Source: an uncultured Phycisphaerales bacterium
GTDB taxonomy: Bacteria > Planctomycetota > Phycisphaerae > WQYP01
NCBI GenBank assembly: GCA_903868035.1
Contig: CAIPTQ010000127.1
Span: forward strand, 1 to 13,827
Direction of reading: 5' to 3'
DNA length: 13,827 nucleotides
Positions 5,798 to 13,001 of this stretch are shown here, in pieces. The notes under the pieces are model-generated. The model made no database searches and was not told the origin of the DNA. It saw nothing but the letters and a program-made list of their open reading frames with translations. A program made the translations under genes and the position numbers. The stretch's first letter is position 1; every line of letters starts with the position of its first letter.

Positions 5798-7529
5798 ACC
5801 CTTCCAAACCGCCCTTGTACTTCTTCGCCGGACGGTTGGGATCGTCGCTCGATTCGCTGGTGTCGCCGCCCGCGCCCCACTGGGCGCGCTTCAGCGAGAG
5901 GCCGATCTTGCGGTCGTCGATATCGACCCGCAGAATCTTGACTTCCACCTCGTCGCCGATCTTCACGATCGACGTCGGATCCTCGACCTTTTCGTCCGAC
6001 AGTTCGGAAACGTGCAACAGGCCTTCCAGGCCGGGTTCCAGTTCCACAAAGACGCCGAAGTTGGTGATCTTCGTCACCTTGCCGCGGACGATCATGCCCG
6101 GCTGGTAGTTGGTCGGAATGGCGTGGAGCCAGGGGTCTTCGGTCATCTGCTTGAGGCCCAGGGCGACGCGGTTCTTTTCCTGGTCGACCGAAAGCACGAC
6201 GCACTGGATGTCGTCGCCCTTCTTGAGCAGTTCGCTCGGGTGGGCGACCTTCTTGGTCCAGGACAAATCGCTGACATGCAGCAGGCCGTCGATGCCTTCT
6301 TCGATCTCGACAAACGCGCCGTAGTTGGTCAGGTTGCGGACCTTGCCGGAGATGACGGTGCCCGGCGGATACTTCTCGGCCAGCAGCGTCCACGGATTCG
6401 CTTCCGTCTGCTTCATGCCCAGGCTGATTTCCTGCTTGGTCTTGTTGACCTCCAGCACCACCACTTCGATCTCCTCGCCGACGGAGACCATTTCGCTCGG
6501 GTGGTTGATGCGCTTGGTCCAGGACATTTCGGAGATGTGTACCAGGCCCTCGACGCCTTCTTCGAGTTTGACGAAGGCACCGTAGGACATGATGTTGGTG
6601 ACGGTGCCCTTGACGCGGGTGCCGACGGGGTACTTCTCCTCGGCATGTTCCCACGGCGAAGCCTGCTTCTGCTTTAGCCCCAGGGCGATCTTTTCCTTTT
6701 CCTTGTCCACATTGAGGACCATGACCTCGATCTCCTGATCGAGCTTGACCATGTCGCTGGGGTGGTTGATGCGGCCCCAGGACATATCCGTGATGTGCAG
6801 CAGGCCGTCTACGCCGCCCAAATCGACGAAGGCGCCGAAGTCGGCGATGTTCTTGACGATGCCCTTGCGCGTTTGGCCGATGGTGATTTCGCCGAAGAGC
6901 TTCTGCTTGGCCTCGGCGCGGAGTTTTTCGAGGAGCTTGCGGCGGGAGATGACGATGTTGCGGCGTTCGAGGTCGATTTTCAAAATCTCGGCATCGATGT
7001 TGCGGCCGATATATTCGCCGATGTCCGCCGGGCGGCGGATATCGACCTGCGAGGCGGGGAGGAAGACGGGGACGCCGATATCGACGAGGAGGCCGCCCTT
7101 GATCTTGCGGGTGACCTTGCCGGAGACCGGATCGCCTTCCTTCTTGGATTCGATGATGTTCTTCCAGCCGATCATCCGGTCGGCCTTGCGCTTGGAGATC
7201 ACGACCAGACCGTTCTCGGATTCCACCTGCTCGAGCAGCACCTCGATGTCATCGCCGACTTCCACGTCGGCCATCTGCTCGGGGTCCCATTCGCGCGACA
7301 GCGACAGCACGCCTTCGGACTTCAGCCCGATTTCCACCACCACATCATCGCCGTGAATGTTGACGATTTTCCCCTTGAGGATCGTGCCATTGGCGAACGA
7401 CTGGCCCGTGGAATCCAGCAAGGCCCCCACCTGCGTGGGATCATATTGATCCTTAAATTCGAGTTCGACCGCATTGAGGGCATCGTCCTCGCCCATCCCC
7501 AAATCTTTCATCAGAGCAAAATTAACCAT
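5796..7529 (-). CDS. rpsA: 30S ribosomal protein S1
   Basis: S1 binds mRNA and helps load it on the 30S subunit. The 577-residue product has six S1 RNA-binding domains at about 48-115, 133-199, 217-287, 302-374, 389-461 and 476-548. Domains 3-6 carry the typical [YF]GAFV...[EV]GL[LV]H[IV]S core (for example FGAFVDLGGVDGLLHITDMS at 231-250); domains 1-2 are the divergent ribosome-docking type, and the tail at 552-577 is charged and disordered. Length and domain number match the usual long bacterial S1. ATG 7529 is used, with GAGAGG about 10 nt upstream; Met7 is an alternative, and the longer open frame to 7616 lacks a ribosome site. An unusually long leader with a hairpin precedes it, which fits the autogenous control known for S1 in E. 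coli. Confidence 0.95.
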   Translation of the reverse strand: MVNFALMKDLGMGEDDALNAVELEFKDQYDPTQVGALLDSTGQSFANGTILKGKIVNIHGDDVVVEIGLKSEGVLSLSREWDPEQMADVEVGDDIEVLLEQVESENGLVVISKRKADRMIGWKNIIESKKEGDPVSGKVTRKIKGGLLVDIGVPVFLPASQVDIRRPADIGEYIGRNIDAEILKIDLERRNIVISRRKLLEKLRAEAKQKLFGEITIGQTRKGIVKNIADFGAFVDLGGVDGLLHITDMSWGRINHPSDMVKLDQEIEVMVLNVDKEKEKIALGLKQKQASPWEHAEEKYPVGTRVKGTVTNIMSYGAFVKLEEGVEGLVHISEMSWTKRINHPSEMVSVGEEIEVVVLEVNKTKQEISLGMKQTEANPWTLLAEKYPPGTVISGKVRNLTNYGAFVEIEEGIDGLLHVSDLSWTKKVAHPSELLKKGDDIQCVVLSVDQEKNRVALGLKQMTEDPWLHAIPTNYQPGMIVRGKVTKITNFGVFVELEPGLEGLLHVSELSDEKVEDPTSIVKIGDEVEVKILRVDIDDRKIGLSLKRAQWGAGGDTSESSDDPNRPAKKYKGGLEG

Positions 7530-7597
7530 GTACCAGAAACCTCTCGTTATCGCGACCGGTCTTGTCCGCCGGCCTGGAACACCCAGCCCGACCGAAT

Positions 7598-7625
7598 GCG
7601 CCCGCGCCAATCGCATGGCGGGCGC
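7598..7625 (-). promoter_or_regulatory. Hairpin in the rpsA 5' leader
   Basis: GCGCCCGC (7598-7605) and GCGGGCGC (7618-7625) form a perfect 8-bp stem with a 12-nt loop, 69-96 nt upstream of the rpsA start. There is no T-run. It lies in the 234-bp gap shared with the divergent secreted-protein gene; I find no convincing rpsA promoter, only a TTGGCA (complement of 7713-7718 area) with a poorly spaced TGTAAA. A role in S1 autoregulation is inference. Confidence 0.3.
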
Positions 7626-7776
7626 CGCCCGAGGTGAGGCCTGCGCAGACCTTCAGAGACCCCCGAGCGGAAGCGGGAAAGTGTACCTTTTACAGGGAAA
7701 AAAAGCGAGTGTTGTGCCAAATGCACGCAAAGCGACCGTAACGAGCCACCCCTCTTCCTCCCCTTGCGGCGGCCCT

Positions 7777-7804
7777 TTCGCAAAATTCGCGTTGCCAGTA
7801 TTAT
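7777..7804 (+). promoter_or_regulatory. Candidate promoter of the four-gene plus-strand operon
   Basis: TTCGCA (7777-7782) and TATTAT (7799-7804) are 16 bp apart, 25 bp before the GTG start at 7830. The -35 box matches consensus at only four of six positions. Confidence 0.35.
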
Positions 7805-7829
7805 TCCGCAGGTCTTTGGGAGTCCAAGG

Positions 7830-9380
7830 GTGCTGCATCGGACGATACTATTCTGCGGCGTGTGTTGCTTGACGGCGGCAACCTGGGGGCAGACTGCCTC
7901 CGCGCCCCCGACCTCCGGGGCGGGAGCGGGGATGTTGGCGGTGCCCGATGTGGCACTGCAGGGCAAAGCGCAGGAGATGATCCACCAGGTTTTCGCCAAG
8001 GAATTCGCCAAGACCGCCCCGGCGGACCGGCAGGTGTTGGCAAAACTGCTGCTGGCGCAGGCGCGGGACACCAAGGACGACGTGGTGGCGCGGTATGTGG
8101 CGCTGCTGGACAGTGTGGATCTGGCCGCCGGCGCGGGCGATGCCGCCACGGCAGTCGCGGCGATCGATGAAATGGTCCGGCAATACCGCGTAGACGCACT
8201 GGACCTGCGGCGGGCGGCGCTTACCCGCGCCGGCACGGCGGCCACGGCCGAGGCGGAGTGCCAGGCCGTCATGCGGCTGGCGCTGGATACGGCGGACCTG
8301 GCGGCGGCCGCGGATACCTTTGACGCGGTGCTACATCTGGCGAATCTGGCGGAGAGCGCGGCGAACAAAACGCGGCAACTGAAAGTCGTCGCGTCCATCC
8401 AGACGCGGGTGGCCGACCTGCGCGGCTTGGCGGCGGAGTACACCCAGGTAAAGGCGGCGCGGGCCCAACTGGAGCGCTTCCCGGCGGATGCCCCGGCACA
8501 TCTGACGATCGGGCGGTTCTATGCGCTGCACAAGGGCCAGTGGGCGCTGGGGCTCTCGCACCTGGCGCAGGGCAGCGACCCGGAGCTGGCGGCATTGGCC
8601 GCGCGGGAATTGGCCCAGCCCGCCGATGGGCTGCAGCAGATACTCGTCGGCGACGGCTGGTGGGATTACGCCGAAAAATCCACCGGGCTTACGCGCGCCA
8701 TGGCCGGCGCCCATGCGACGGAGTGGTACAAGACGGCGCAACAGACGATCACGGGGATCACGCTGGCGCGGATTCAGTCGCGGATCGACCAGGGGACCGC
8801 GCGCCAAACAGCCGGGGCGGCGACGGCGGCGGCCAACACGGTGGAGTTGCTGACGCTGATCGACCCGGCCAAGGATGCGGCGCAGGGCCAGTGGACGCGC
8901 GGGGCCGACGGCGTATCGTGTACGAACAGCCCCTATGCGTGCCTGCATGTGCCGTATACGCCTCCGGAGGAGTACGACCTGACGGCGTCGTTCACGCGCA
9001 CCGAGGACACCGGGTCGATCGCGCTGCTGCTGGCGGCACAGAAGCGGGCGTTTGAATTTGTGCTGGACGTGAAAGCCGAGGCGCGTTTTGAACTGGTGGG
9101 TGGGAACGTGGCCAAGGACAACCCGACGGTGGTGCCGGTGGCGGTTTCCAATGGGCGCAGGTATACGCTGACGGTGGAAGTGCGGCGCGATCATGTGCGG
9201 GCGCTCCTCGACGGCAAGGCCCTCTGCGAATACAAGACGGACTTGAAGGATTTGACGCGTTATTCGGTCTGGAAACTCGGCGACACCACCCTCTGCGGCA
9301 TCGGGGCCAATGGGGCGAAGGTGACGTTCCATACGCTGGAAATGGTGGAAGTGACGGGCAAAGGAAAGCCAACGCGGTGA
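7830..9380 (+). CDS. Secreted planctomycete-type protein with C-terminal jelly-roll-like domain
   Basis: GTG 7830 is chosen because GGGAG lies 7 nt upstream and it starts exactly at a signal peptide (LHRTILFCGVCCLTAATWGQ, cleavage near residue 20-22). Mature regions: an Ala-rich helical part (about 40-210); a short segment at 226-320 (IGRFYALHKGQWALGLSHLA, GDGWWDYAEK, ATEWYKTAQQTITGITLARI) that recurs in many Planctomycetota secreted proteins of unknown function; and a C-terminal beta-rich domain at about 350-508 (YDLTASFTRTEDTGSIALLL ... VRALLDGKALCEYKTDL) resembling the concanavalin-like / DUF1080 fold often tied to sugar binding or glycoside hydrolysis. No catalytic residues can be assigned. 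Its stop is 4 bp before the dual-OB gene, so they are very likely co-transcribed despite the different cell compartment. Confidence 0.82.
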   Translation: MLHRTILFCGVCCLTAATWGQTASAPPTSGAGAGMLAVPDVALQGKAQEMIHQVFAKEFAKTAPADRQVLAKLLLAQARDTKDDVVARYVALLDSVDLAAGAGDAATAVAAIDEMVRQYRVDALDLRRAALTRAGTAATAEAECQAVMRLALDTADLAAAADTFDAVLHLANLAESAANKTRQLKVVASIQTRVADLRGLAAEYTQVKAARAQLERFPADAPAHLTIGRFYALHKGQWALGLSHLAQGSDPELAALAARELAQPADGLQQILVGDGWWDYAEKSTGLTRAMAGAHATEWYKTAQQTITGITLARIQSRIDQGTARQTAGAATAAANTVELLTLIDPAKDAAQGQWTRGADGVSCTNSPYACLHVPYTPPEEYDLTASFTRTEDTGSIALLLAAQKRAFEFVLDVKAEARFELVGGNVAKDNPTVVPVAVSNGRRYTLTVEVRRDHVRALLDGKALCEYKTDLKDLTRYSVWKLGDTTLCGIGANGAKVTFHTLEMVEVTGKGKPTR

Positions 9381-9384
9381 GAAG

Positions 9385-10113
9385 ATGCCTACGAAAACGA
9401 TTCTGATATTGGCCAATTCACTCAAAAATCGCGGCCGCTGCATCGCCGGGCGCGAGGTCATCTGGCGACCCGATGGCCGCTGGCACTTCGGCGGGTGGAT
9501 TCGGCCGGTGAGCGCACACGGACAGGGCGAATTGGACCATGATGAGACGATCAAGGAGGACGGGACGCAAGTGCAGGTGATGGAATTCGCCACGGTGGCG
9601 CTGGCGCGGAATGAGAATGAGGAATGTCAGCCGGAGAATTGGGTGATCGAGGGGGGGGCGGGGCCGCGCTGCTGGTCCAAGCTGGACCGCCCCTGCAAGC
9701 TGCCGCCGATGGCGGCGCTGGAGGAAAAGCCGGCCGACCTGTGGATCGACAAGGCGGAGATGAACGACCGCATCTCGCCGCACCGGCTGGCCGAACTGCG
9801 GCCCGGGTTTTCGCTGTGCGTGATCAAGCCCGAGGAGTTGACGCTGGCGTGGTTCAGCGAGATGAACACTTTCAAGAAGCGCGTGCAGTCCAAGTTCCGG
9901 GCGCGGTTCACGTATCATGGGCTCAAGTATGAGTTGTCGCTGACGGACCCAATCGCGTCGGAGCGGTTCTGCAAGCCGATGCCCGCCGTGGGCGAAAAGC
10001 CGCGTACGCTGGCGCTCAAGTCGGCGCACGGGCCGCTGTTGTGTTTGAGCCTCACGCCGGTGTTCAGCGGCTTCCACTACAAGGTGGCGGCGACGATTTT
10101 GGGGTATGACTGA
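9385..10113 (+). CDS. Dual OB-like domain protein (DUF488-operon partner)
   Basis: The 242-residue product starts KTILILANSLKNRGRCIAGRE and GGWIRPVSAHGQGEL, the opening pattern of proteins now labelled 'dual OB domain-containing', and then shows two beta-rich halves: about 3-75 with 80-108, and 135-240 (FSLCVIKPEELTLAWF, KFRARFTYHGLKYELSLTDP, LCLSLTPVF and YKVAATILGYD). OB folds usually bind single-stranded nucleic acid; the function of this family is not established. No signal peptide or membrane span, so it is cytoplasmic. Its start is 4 bp after the upstream stop (GTGAGAAG as weak ribosome site), and its TGA overlaps the next ATG by one base (TGATG), indicating translational coupling with the DUF488 gene. 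Family call from memory of the N-terminal pattern. Confidence 0.7.
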   Translation: MPTKTILILANSLKNRGRCIAGREVIWRPDGRWHFGGWIRPVSAHGQGELDHDETIKEDGTQVQVMEFATVALARNENEECQPENWVIEGGAGPRCWSKLDRPCKLPPMAALEEKPADLWIDKAEMNDRISPHRLAELRPGFSLCVIKPEELTLAWFSEMNTFKKRVQSKFRARFTYHGLKYELSLTDPIASERFCKPMPAVGEKPRTLALKSAHGPLLCLSLTPVFSGFHYKVAATILGYD

Positions 10114-10736
10114 TGGCCGATGCCGCAAATCCCCTCTTCACGGTGGGCCACTCCAACCACGAGTGCGCCCAGTTCCTCGACCTGCTCGCCCGCCACCAGA
10201 TCACGGCGGTGGCGGACGTGCGGTCCCAACCATACAGCCAGTATACGCCGCAGTTCAACCGCGAAACGCTGGAGGCGGCACTGGGCCACCGCCACATCAA
10301 GTATGTCTTCATGGGCAAGGAACTAGGCGCGCGCCGGGAGGAGCGCGAGTGCTATGTCGCCGGCAAGGCGCGGTATGACCTAATCAAAAAACTGCCGGCG
10401 TTTGTGCAGGGGCTGGAGCGGCTGGAGCGTGGCAGGATAACGCAGCGCATCGCCATGATGTGCAGCGAGAAGGATCCGCTGACGTGTCATCGGACGATCC
10501 TCATCTGCCGGCAATTGCGGGGCGCACCGGGCATGGTGATTCAGCATATCCTGGAGGAGGGCACGCTCGAGTCCCAGGCGGCGGCGGAGACGCGGCTGCT
10601 GGCGTTGCTGGGCTTGCCGGAGGGGGATTTGTTCCACGACCGCGCGGAGTTGATCGAGCGGGCGTATGACCAGCAGGGGGAGGCGATTGCCTTTGTCGAA
10701 CCGCCCGCGGCAGCCGGGCAGAAAGCAGTGCCATGA
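10113..10736 (+). CDS. DUF488 family protein, first paralog
   Basis: The 207-residue protein has the DUF488 landmarks: FTVGHSNHECAQFLDLL at 9-25, VADVRSQPYSQYTPQFN at 33-49, the YVFMGKELGARR loop at 64-75, and the C-terminal IAMMCSEKDPLTCHRTIL at 113-130 with Cys117, Cys125, His126 and Arg127. Small conserved basic, Cys and His residues suggest an enzyme or metal site, but no activity is known for this family. Residues 150-207 form an extra tail (TLESQAAAETRLLALLGL then an acidic helix) that the second paralog lacks. It is coupled to the dual-OB gene by a 1-bp overlap and to the next gene by ATGA. It is cytoplasmic. Confidence 0.88.
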   Translation: MADAANPLFTVGHSNHECAQFLDLLARHQITAVADVRSQPYSQYTPQFNRETLEAALGHRHIKYVFMGKELGARREERECYVAGKARYDLIKKLPAFVQGLERLERGRITQRIAMMCSEKDPLTCHRTILICRQLRGAPGMVIQHILEEGTLESQAAAETRLLALLGLPEGDLFHDRAELIERAYDQQGEAIAFVEPPAAAGQKAVP

Positions 10737-11182
10737 GCGACACAATACATATTTTCACCATCGGGTTCACGCGCAAGACGGCCGAGGAGTTCTTCACCCT
10801 CCTGGAGCGGGCCGGCGTCAAACGCGTGGTGGACACGCGGCTGAACAATGTGTCGCAGTTGGCGGGGTTTGCCAAGAAGGAGGATTTGCGGTTCTTCCTC
10901 CAGCGCGTCTGCGGCATTGATTACGTACACTTGCCCGAACTTGCGCCCACGCAGGATATGCTCGATGCCTTCAAAAAGGAAAAAGGGGAGTGGGCCGACT
11001 ATGAGAAGAAATTCCTGGCGCTCATCACCCAGCGGCAGATTGAGACCAAGGTGTCCAGGGAAGCACTCCACCTGGGCTGCCTGCTGTGCAGCGAGGATAC
11101 GCCCGAGCATTGCCACCGGCGGCTGGTGGCGGAGTATCTGGCGCGGGCGTGGGGGAATGTAAAGATCACACACCTGGCATAA
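10733..11182 (+). CDS. DUF488 family protein, second paralog
   Basis: The 149-residue protein is a shorter DUF488 member: FTIGFTRKTAEEFFTLL at 8-24, VVDTRLNNVSQLAGFAKKED at 32-51, the aromatic/acidic YVHLPELAPT at 64-73, and LLCSEDTPEHCHRRLVAEYL at 117-136 with Cys119, Cys127, His128 and Arg129. The Cys-to-Cys distance and CHR triplet equal those of the first paralog, but the DTRLNN motif and the AFKKEKGEWADYEKKF insert place it in another subfamily, so the pair is not a recent duplication. ATGA overlap with the upstream stop. The stop TAA at 11180-11182 ends the operon; no terminator hairpin is visible before proC. Confidence 0.88.
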   Translation: MSDTIHIFTIGFTRKTAEEFFTLLERAGVKRVVDTRLNNVSQLAGFAKKEDLRFFLQRVCGIDYVHLPELAPTQDMLDAFKKEKGEWADYEKKFLALITQRQIETKVSREALHLGCLLCSEDTPEHCHRRLVAEYLARAWGNVKITHLA

Positions 11183-11273
11183 AATGGAGGCGGGCGTCGA
11201 GCCGTCAAACGTGTCTTTTCGACAGCGGGGCGCTCGGCTACGATAGCGGTTTTCAGCAACCTTGGAGCGTATC

Positions 11274-12104
11274 ATGCCCACCATCGGATTCATCGGCGCG
11301 GGGAACATGGCCGAAGCCATCGCCCGCGGACTACTGCGCACGGCGGCGTATCAGCCCGCGGACATTTATGCCACGGACCCGGATGCGAACCGCCAGCGGC
11401 TGTTTGTCGACGAACTGGGAATCGGGTGCGGGGGGGGCGGCGACTGCGGGAAGGCGGCGGGGGCGGACATCGTGATCCTGGCGGTCAAGCCGTTTGTGAT
11501 GGGCGCGGCGCTGGCGCAGATCCAGGGTTCGGTGAAGGCCGGGGCGCTGATCATTTCGATAGCGGCGGGGATATCGACGAAGTTTATCGAGCAGGCGCTG
11601 GGGAGCGCGGGGGGGGGCGCGGGGGGGGCGGGGGCGCGGGTGGTGCGGGTGATGCCCAATACGCCGATGCTGGCGGGCAAGGGGATGTCGGCGTTGTGCC
11701 GGGGGGCGCGGGCCAGCGAGCAGGATCTGATCACGGCGGAGCGGATATTCGCGGCGGGGGGCAAGACGGTGCGGGTGACGGAGGACCTGATCGACGCGGT
11801 GACGGCGGTGTCGGGGTCGGGGCCGGCGTATGTGTTTTATCTGACGGAGTGCCTGGCGGCCGGGGGCGTGGCGGCGGGGTTGACGGCGGCGCAGGCGGAA
11901 CAGTTGGCGCGGCAGACGGTGATCGGGGCGGCGGCGCTCCTGGAGCAAAGCCCCGATGCGCCGGCGGAACTGCGGCGGAAGGTGACCACGCCCAAGGGGA
12001 CGACGCAGGCGGCCATCGAGGCGCTGGAGGCGGGGGATTTGCAGGATTTGCTGACAACGGCGGTGCTGGCGGCGCAGCGGCGGTCGAAGGAACTGGGGAA
12101 ATGA
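11274..12104 (+). CDS. proC: Pyrroline-5-carboxylate reductase
   Basis: ProC reduces 1-pyrroline-5-carboxylate to proline with NAD(P)H, the last step of proline synthesis. The 276-residue product has the Rossmann signature IGFIGAGNMAEAIARGLL at 4-21, ILAVKPFVM at 68-76, VRVMPNTPMLAGKGMSAL at 124-141 and the family motif DAVTAVSGSGPAYVFYL at 174-190, then KVTTPKGTTQAAIEAL at 236-251. ATG 11274 has GGAG 6 nt upstream. An alanine/glycine insert at 111-121 is coded by G-runs of 9 and 8 (11609-11617, 11621-11628), and GCGGGGDCG at 51-59 by a run of 8 (11430-11437). The frame stays open through them. It lies 91 bp after the DUF488 operon; a weak TCGACA (11219-11224) / GATAGC (11242-11247) pair is the only promoter candidate. 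Confidence 0.96.
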   Translation: MPTIGFIGAGNMAEAIARGLLRTAAYQPADIYATDPDANRQRLFVDELGIGCGGGGDCGKAAGADIVILAVKPFVMGAALAQIQGSVKAGALIISIAAGISTKFIEQALGSAGGGAGGAGARVVRVMPNTPMLAGKGMSALCRGARASEQDLITAERIFAAGGKTVRVTEDLIDAVTAVSGSGPAYVFYLTECLAAGGVAAGLTAAQAEQLARQTVIGAAALLEQSPDAPAELRRKVTTPKGTTQAAIEALEAGDLQDLLTTAVLAAQRRSKELGK

Positions 12105-12143
12105 GCCGCGGTTGCTGGACCTTGTACGCCCCAAGCGATACGC

Positions 12144-12155
12144 TACATGCATGTA
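12144..12155. promoter_or_regulatory. Perfect 12-bp palindrome over the queD-like start codon
   Basis: TACATGCATGTA is self-complementary and contains the initiation ATG (12151-12153). The gene has no Shine-Dalgarno. It could be an operator or only chance. Confidence 0.25.
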
Positions 12156-12543
12156 TGCCATTGAAGTTCAAACGGTGTTTTGCGCGGCCCATGCATTGCG
12201 GCTGGAGGGGGAGACCGAGGCGTTGCACGGGCACAACTTCCAAGTGACGGCGCGGCTGACGTGCCAGAAGCTGGATGCGGCGCAGACGGTGGCGGATTTT
12301 CATGATATTGAGGCGCTGCTGGAGCGGATTCTGCGGCCGTGGAGCGAGCAAAATCTGAATCAGTTGGAGGCGTTCCAGGGGCGGGTGAATCCGTCGGCGG
12401 AGCGGATCGCCGAGTGGATCGGGATGCAGTTGCAAGGGGCGCTGGGGTCGCTGGCGGACGATCCGGTGACGGCGCGGGGGTTGCGGGTGGCGGAGGTGCG
12501 GGTGACGGAGGCGCCGGGGTGCCAGGCGATTTGGATGCCGTGA
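12151..12543 (+). CDS. 6-pyruvoyl/6-carboxy-tetrahydropterin synthase family (QueD-like, catalytic Cys missing)
   Basis: The 130-residue product has the family fold markers: FCAAHAL at 10-16 with zinc ligand His14, LHGHNFQV at 25-32 with ligands His26 and His28, VADFHDIEALL at 48-58, the LN pair at 69-70, NPSAERIAEWI at 80-90 and VRVTEAPGCQAIW at 116-128 with substrate-binding Glu120. Classical QueD and PTPS have a Cys 4-6 residues before HGH; here that loop reads LEGETEALHGH, with Glu at 21 and 23 but no Cys. In PTPS-III enzymes, which replace FolB in folate synthesis, Glu takes the place of that Cys, so this may be PTPS-III-like and not a queuosine enzyme. ATG 12151 is chosen by family alignment. 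It is 46 bp after proC, possibly co-transcribed. Confidence 0.82.
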   Translation: MYAIEVQTVFCAAHALRLEGETEALHGHNFQVTARLTCQKLDAAQTVADFHDIEALLERILRPWSEQNLNQLEAFQGRVNPSAERIAEWIGMQLQGALGSLADDPVTARGLRVAEVRVTEAPGCQAIWMP

Positions 12544-12546
12544 GAA

Positions 12547-12560
12547 GGGGGGGGGGGGGG
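12547..12560 (+). repeat. G14 homopolymer
   Basis: Fourteen consecutive G begin 3 nt after the stop codon of the queD-like gene. Such tracts slip easily in replication and in sequencing; its length should be treated as uncertain. Confidence 0.9.
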
Positions 12561-12561
12561 A

Positions 12562-12604
12562 GACCGCCAAATACTGGCTGTTTGAGGGTGTGGGTTTGGC
12601 GGTC
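12562..12604. repeat. Perfect 10-bp inverted repeat after the queD-like gene
   Basis: GACCGCCAAA (12562-12571) and TTTGGCGGTC (12595-12604) are perfect arms round a 23-nt spacer. It could act as a transcript-end hairpin for proC-queD, but no T-run follows. Confidence 0.6.
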
Positions 12605-12669
12605 GGACCTAACAAGATACCCCAAGTTGTCATATATACGTGATTACGGTCTATTGGTGTGAAGATGGG

Positions 12670-12701
12670 AAGGATTGAAGGATTCCAAGAAGGATTCCAA
12701 G
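12670..12701 (+). repeat. 12-bp tandem repeat AAGGATTCCAAG
   Basis: Two exact copies (12678-12689, 12690-12701) follow a partial third (AAGGATTG, 12670-12677). Degenerate AAGG/TTGAAG words continue to about 12720. Confidence 0.7.
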
Positions 12702-12734
12702 GTTGAAGAATGCCAAAGGAGAGGAGGAGAGGGG

Positions 12735-12750
12735 TTGGCAAGGTTGCCAA
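12735..12750. repeat. Short palindrome TTGGCAA/TTGCCAA
   Basis: TTGGCAA at 12735-12741 and TTGCCAA at 12744-12750 are perfect arms with a 2-nt centre, inside the purine-rich word-repeat tract. Confidence 0.4.
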
Positions 12751-13001
12751 GTGGATGAGGTTGATTAGATTGTTGAGGGGACAAGTAGTTTTACGTGAAA
12801 ATGGATAAGATGGGTATCATGGCGCGGATAGGGTGGGTGGGAGTTGGGACAATTATTTATTTAACCCCTCGTAGGCACCTTTTTGGCACCCTCAAACCCC
12901 CTCGCGGCACGCGTCCGACACCCTGAAACCCTCCTGCCGATACACTGCGGCGCGCCTAAAACACGACGTCCGAACGCACCTCGGGAGGGTTAAATAAATG
13001 C

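Noticed and set aside
6762..7637. Plus-strand frames opposite rpsA
   Set aside because: Low-complexity Asp/Leu/His-rich products mirroring the S1 domain repeats; rpsA is certain.
8331..9593. Minus-strand frame of 420 codons across the secreted protein and the start of the dual-OB gene
   Set aside because: Arg/Gln/His-rich shadow, no ribosome site, and it crosses two well supported genes.
11331..12750. Large minus-strand frames opposite proC and the queD-like gene
   Set aside because: Pro/Arg/His-rich translations caused by G-rich coding DNA; proC and the pterin synthase on plus have clear motifs.
12801..12926. 41-codon plus-strand frame (MDKMGIMARIGWVGVG...)
   Set aside because: Slightly hydrophobic but has no ribosome site, lies among repeats, and nothing supports translation.
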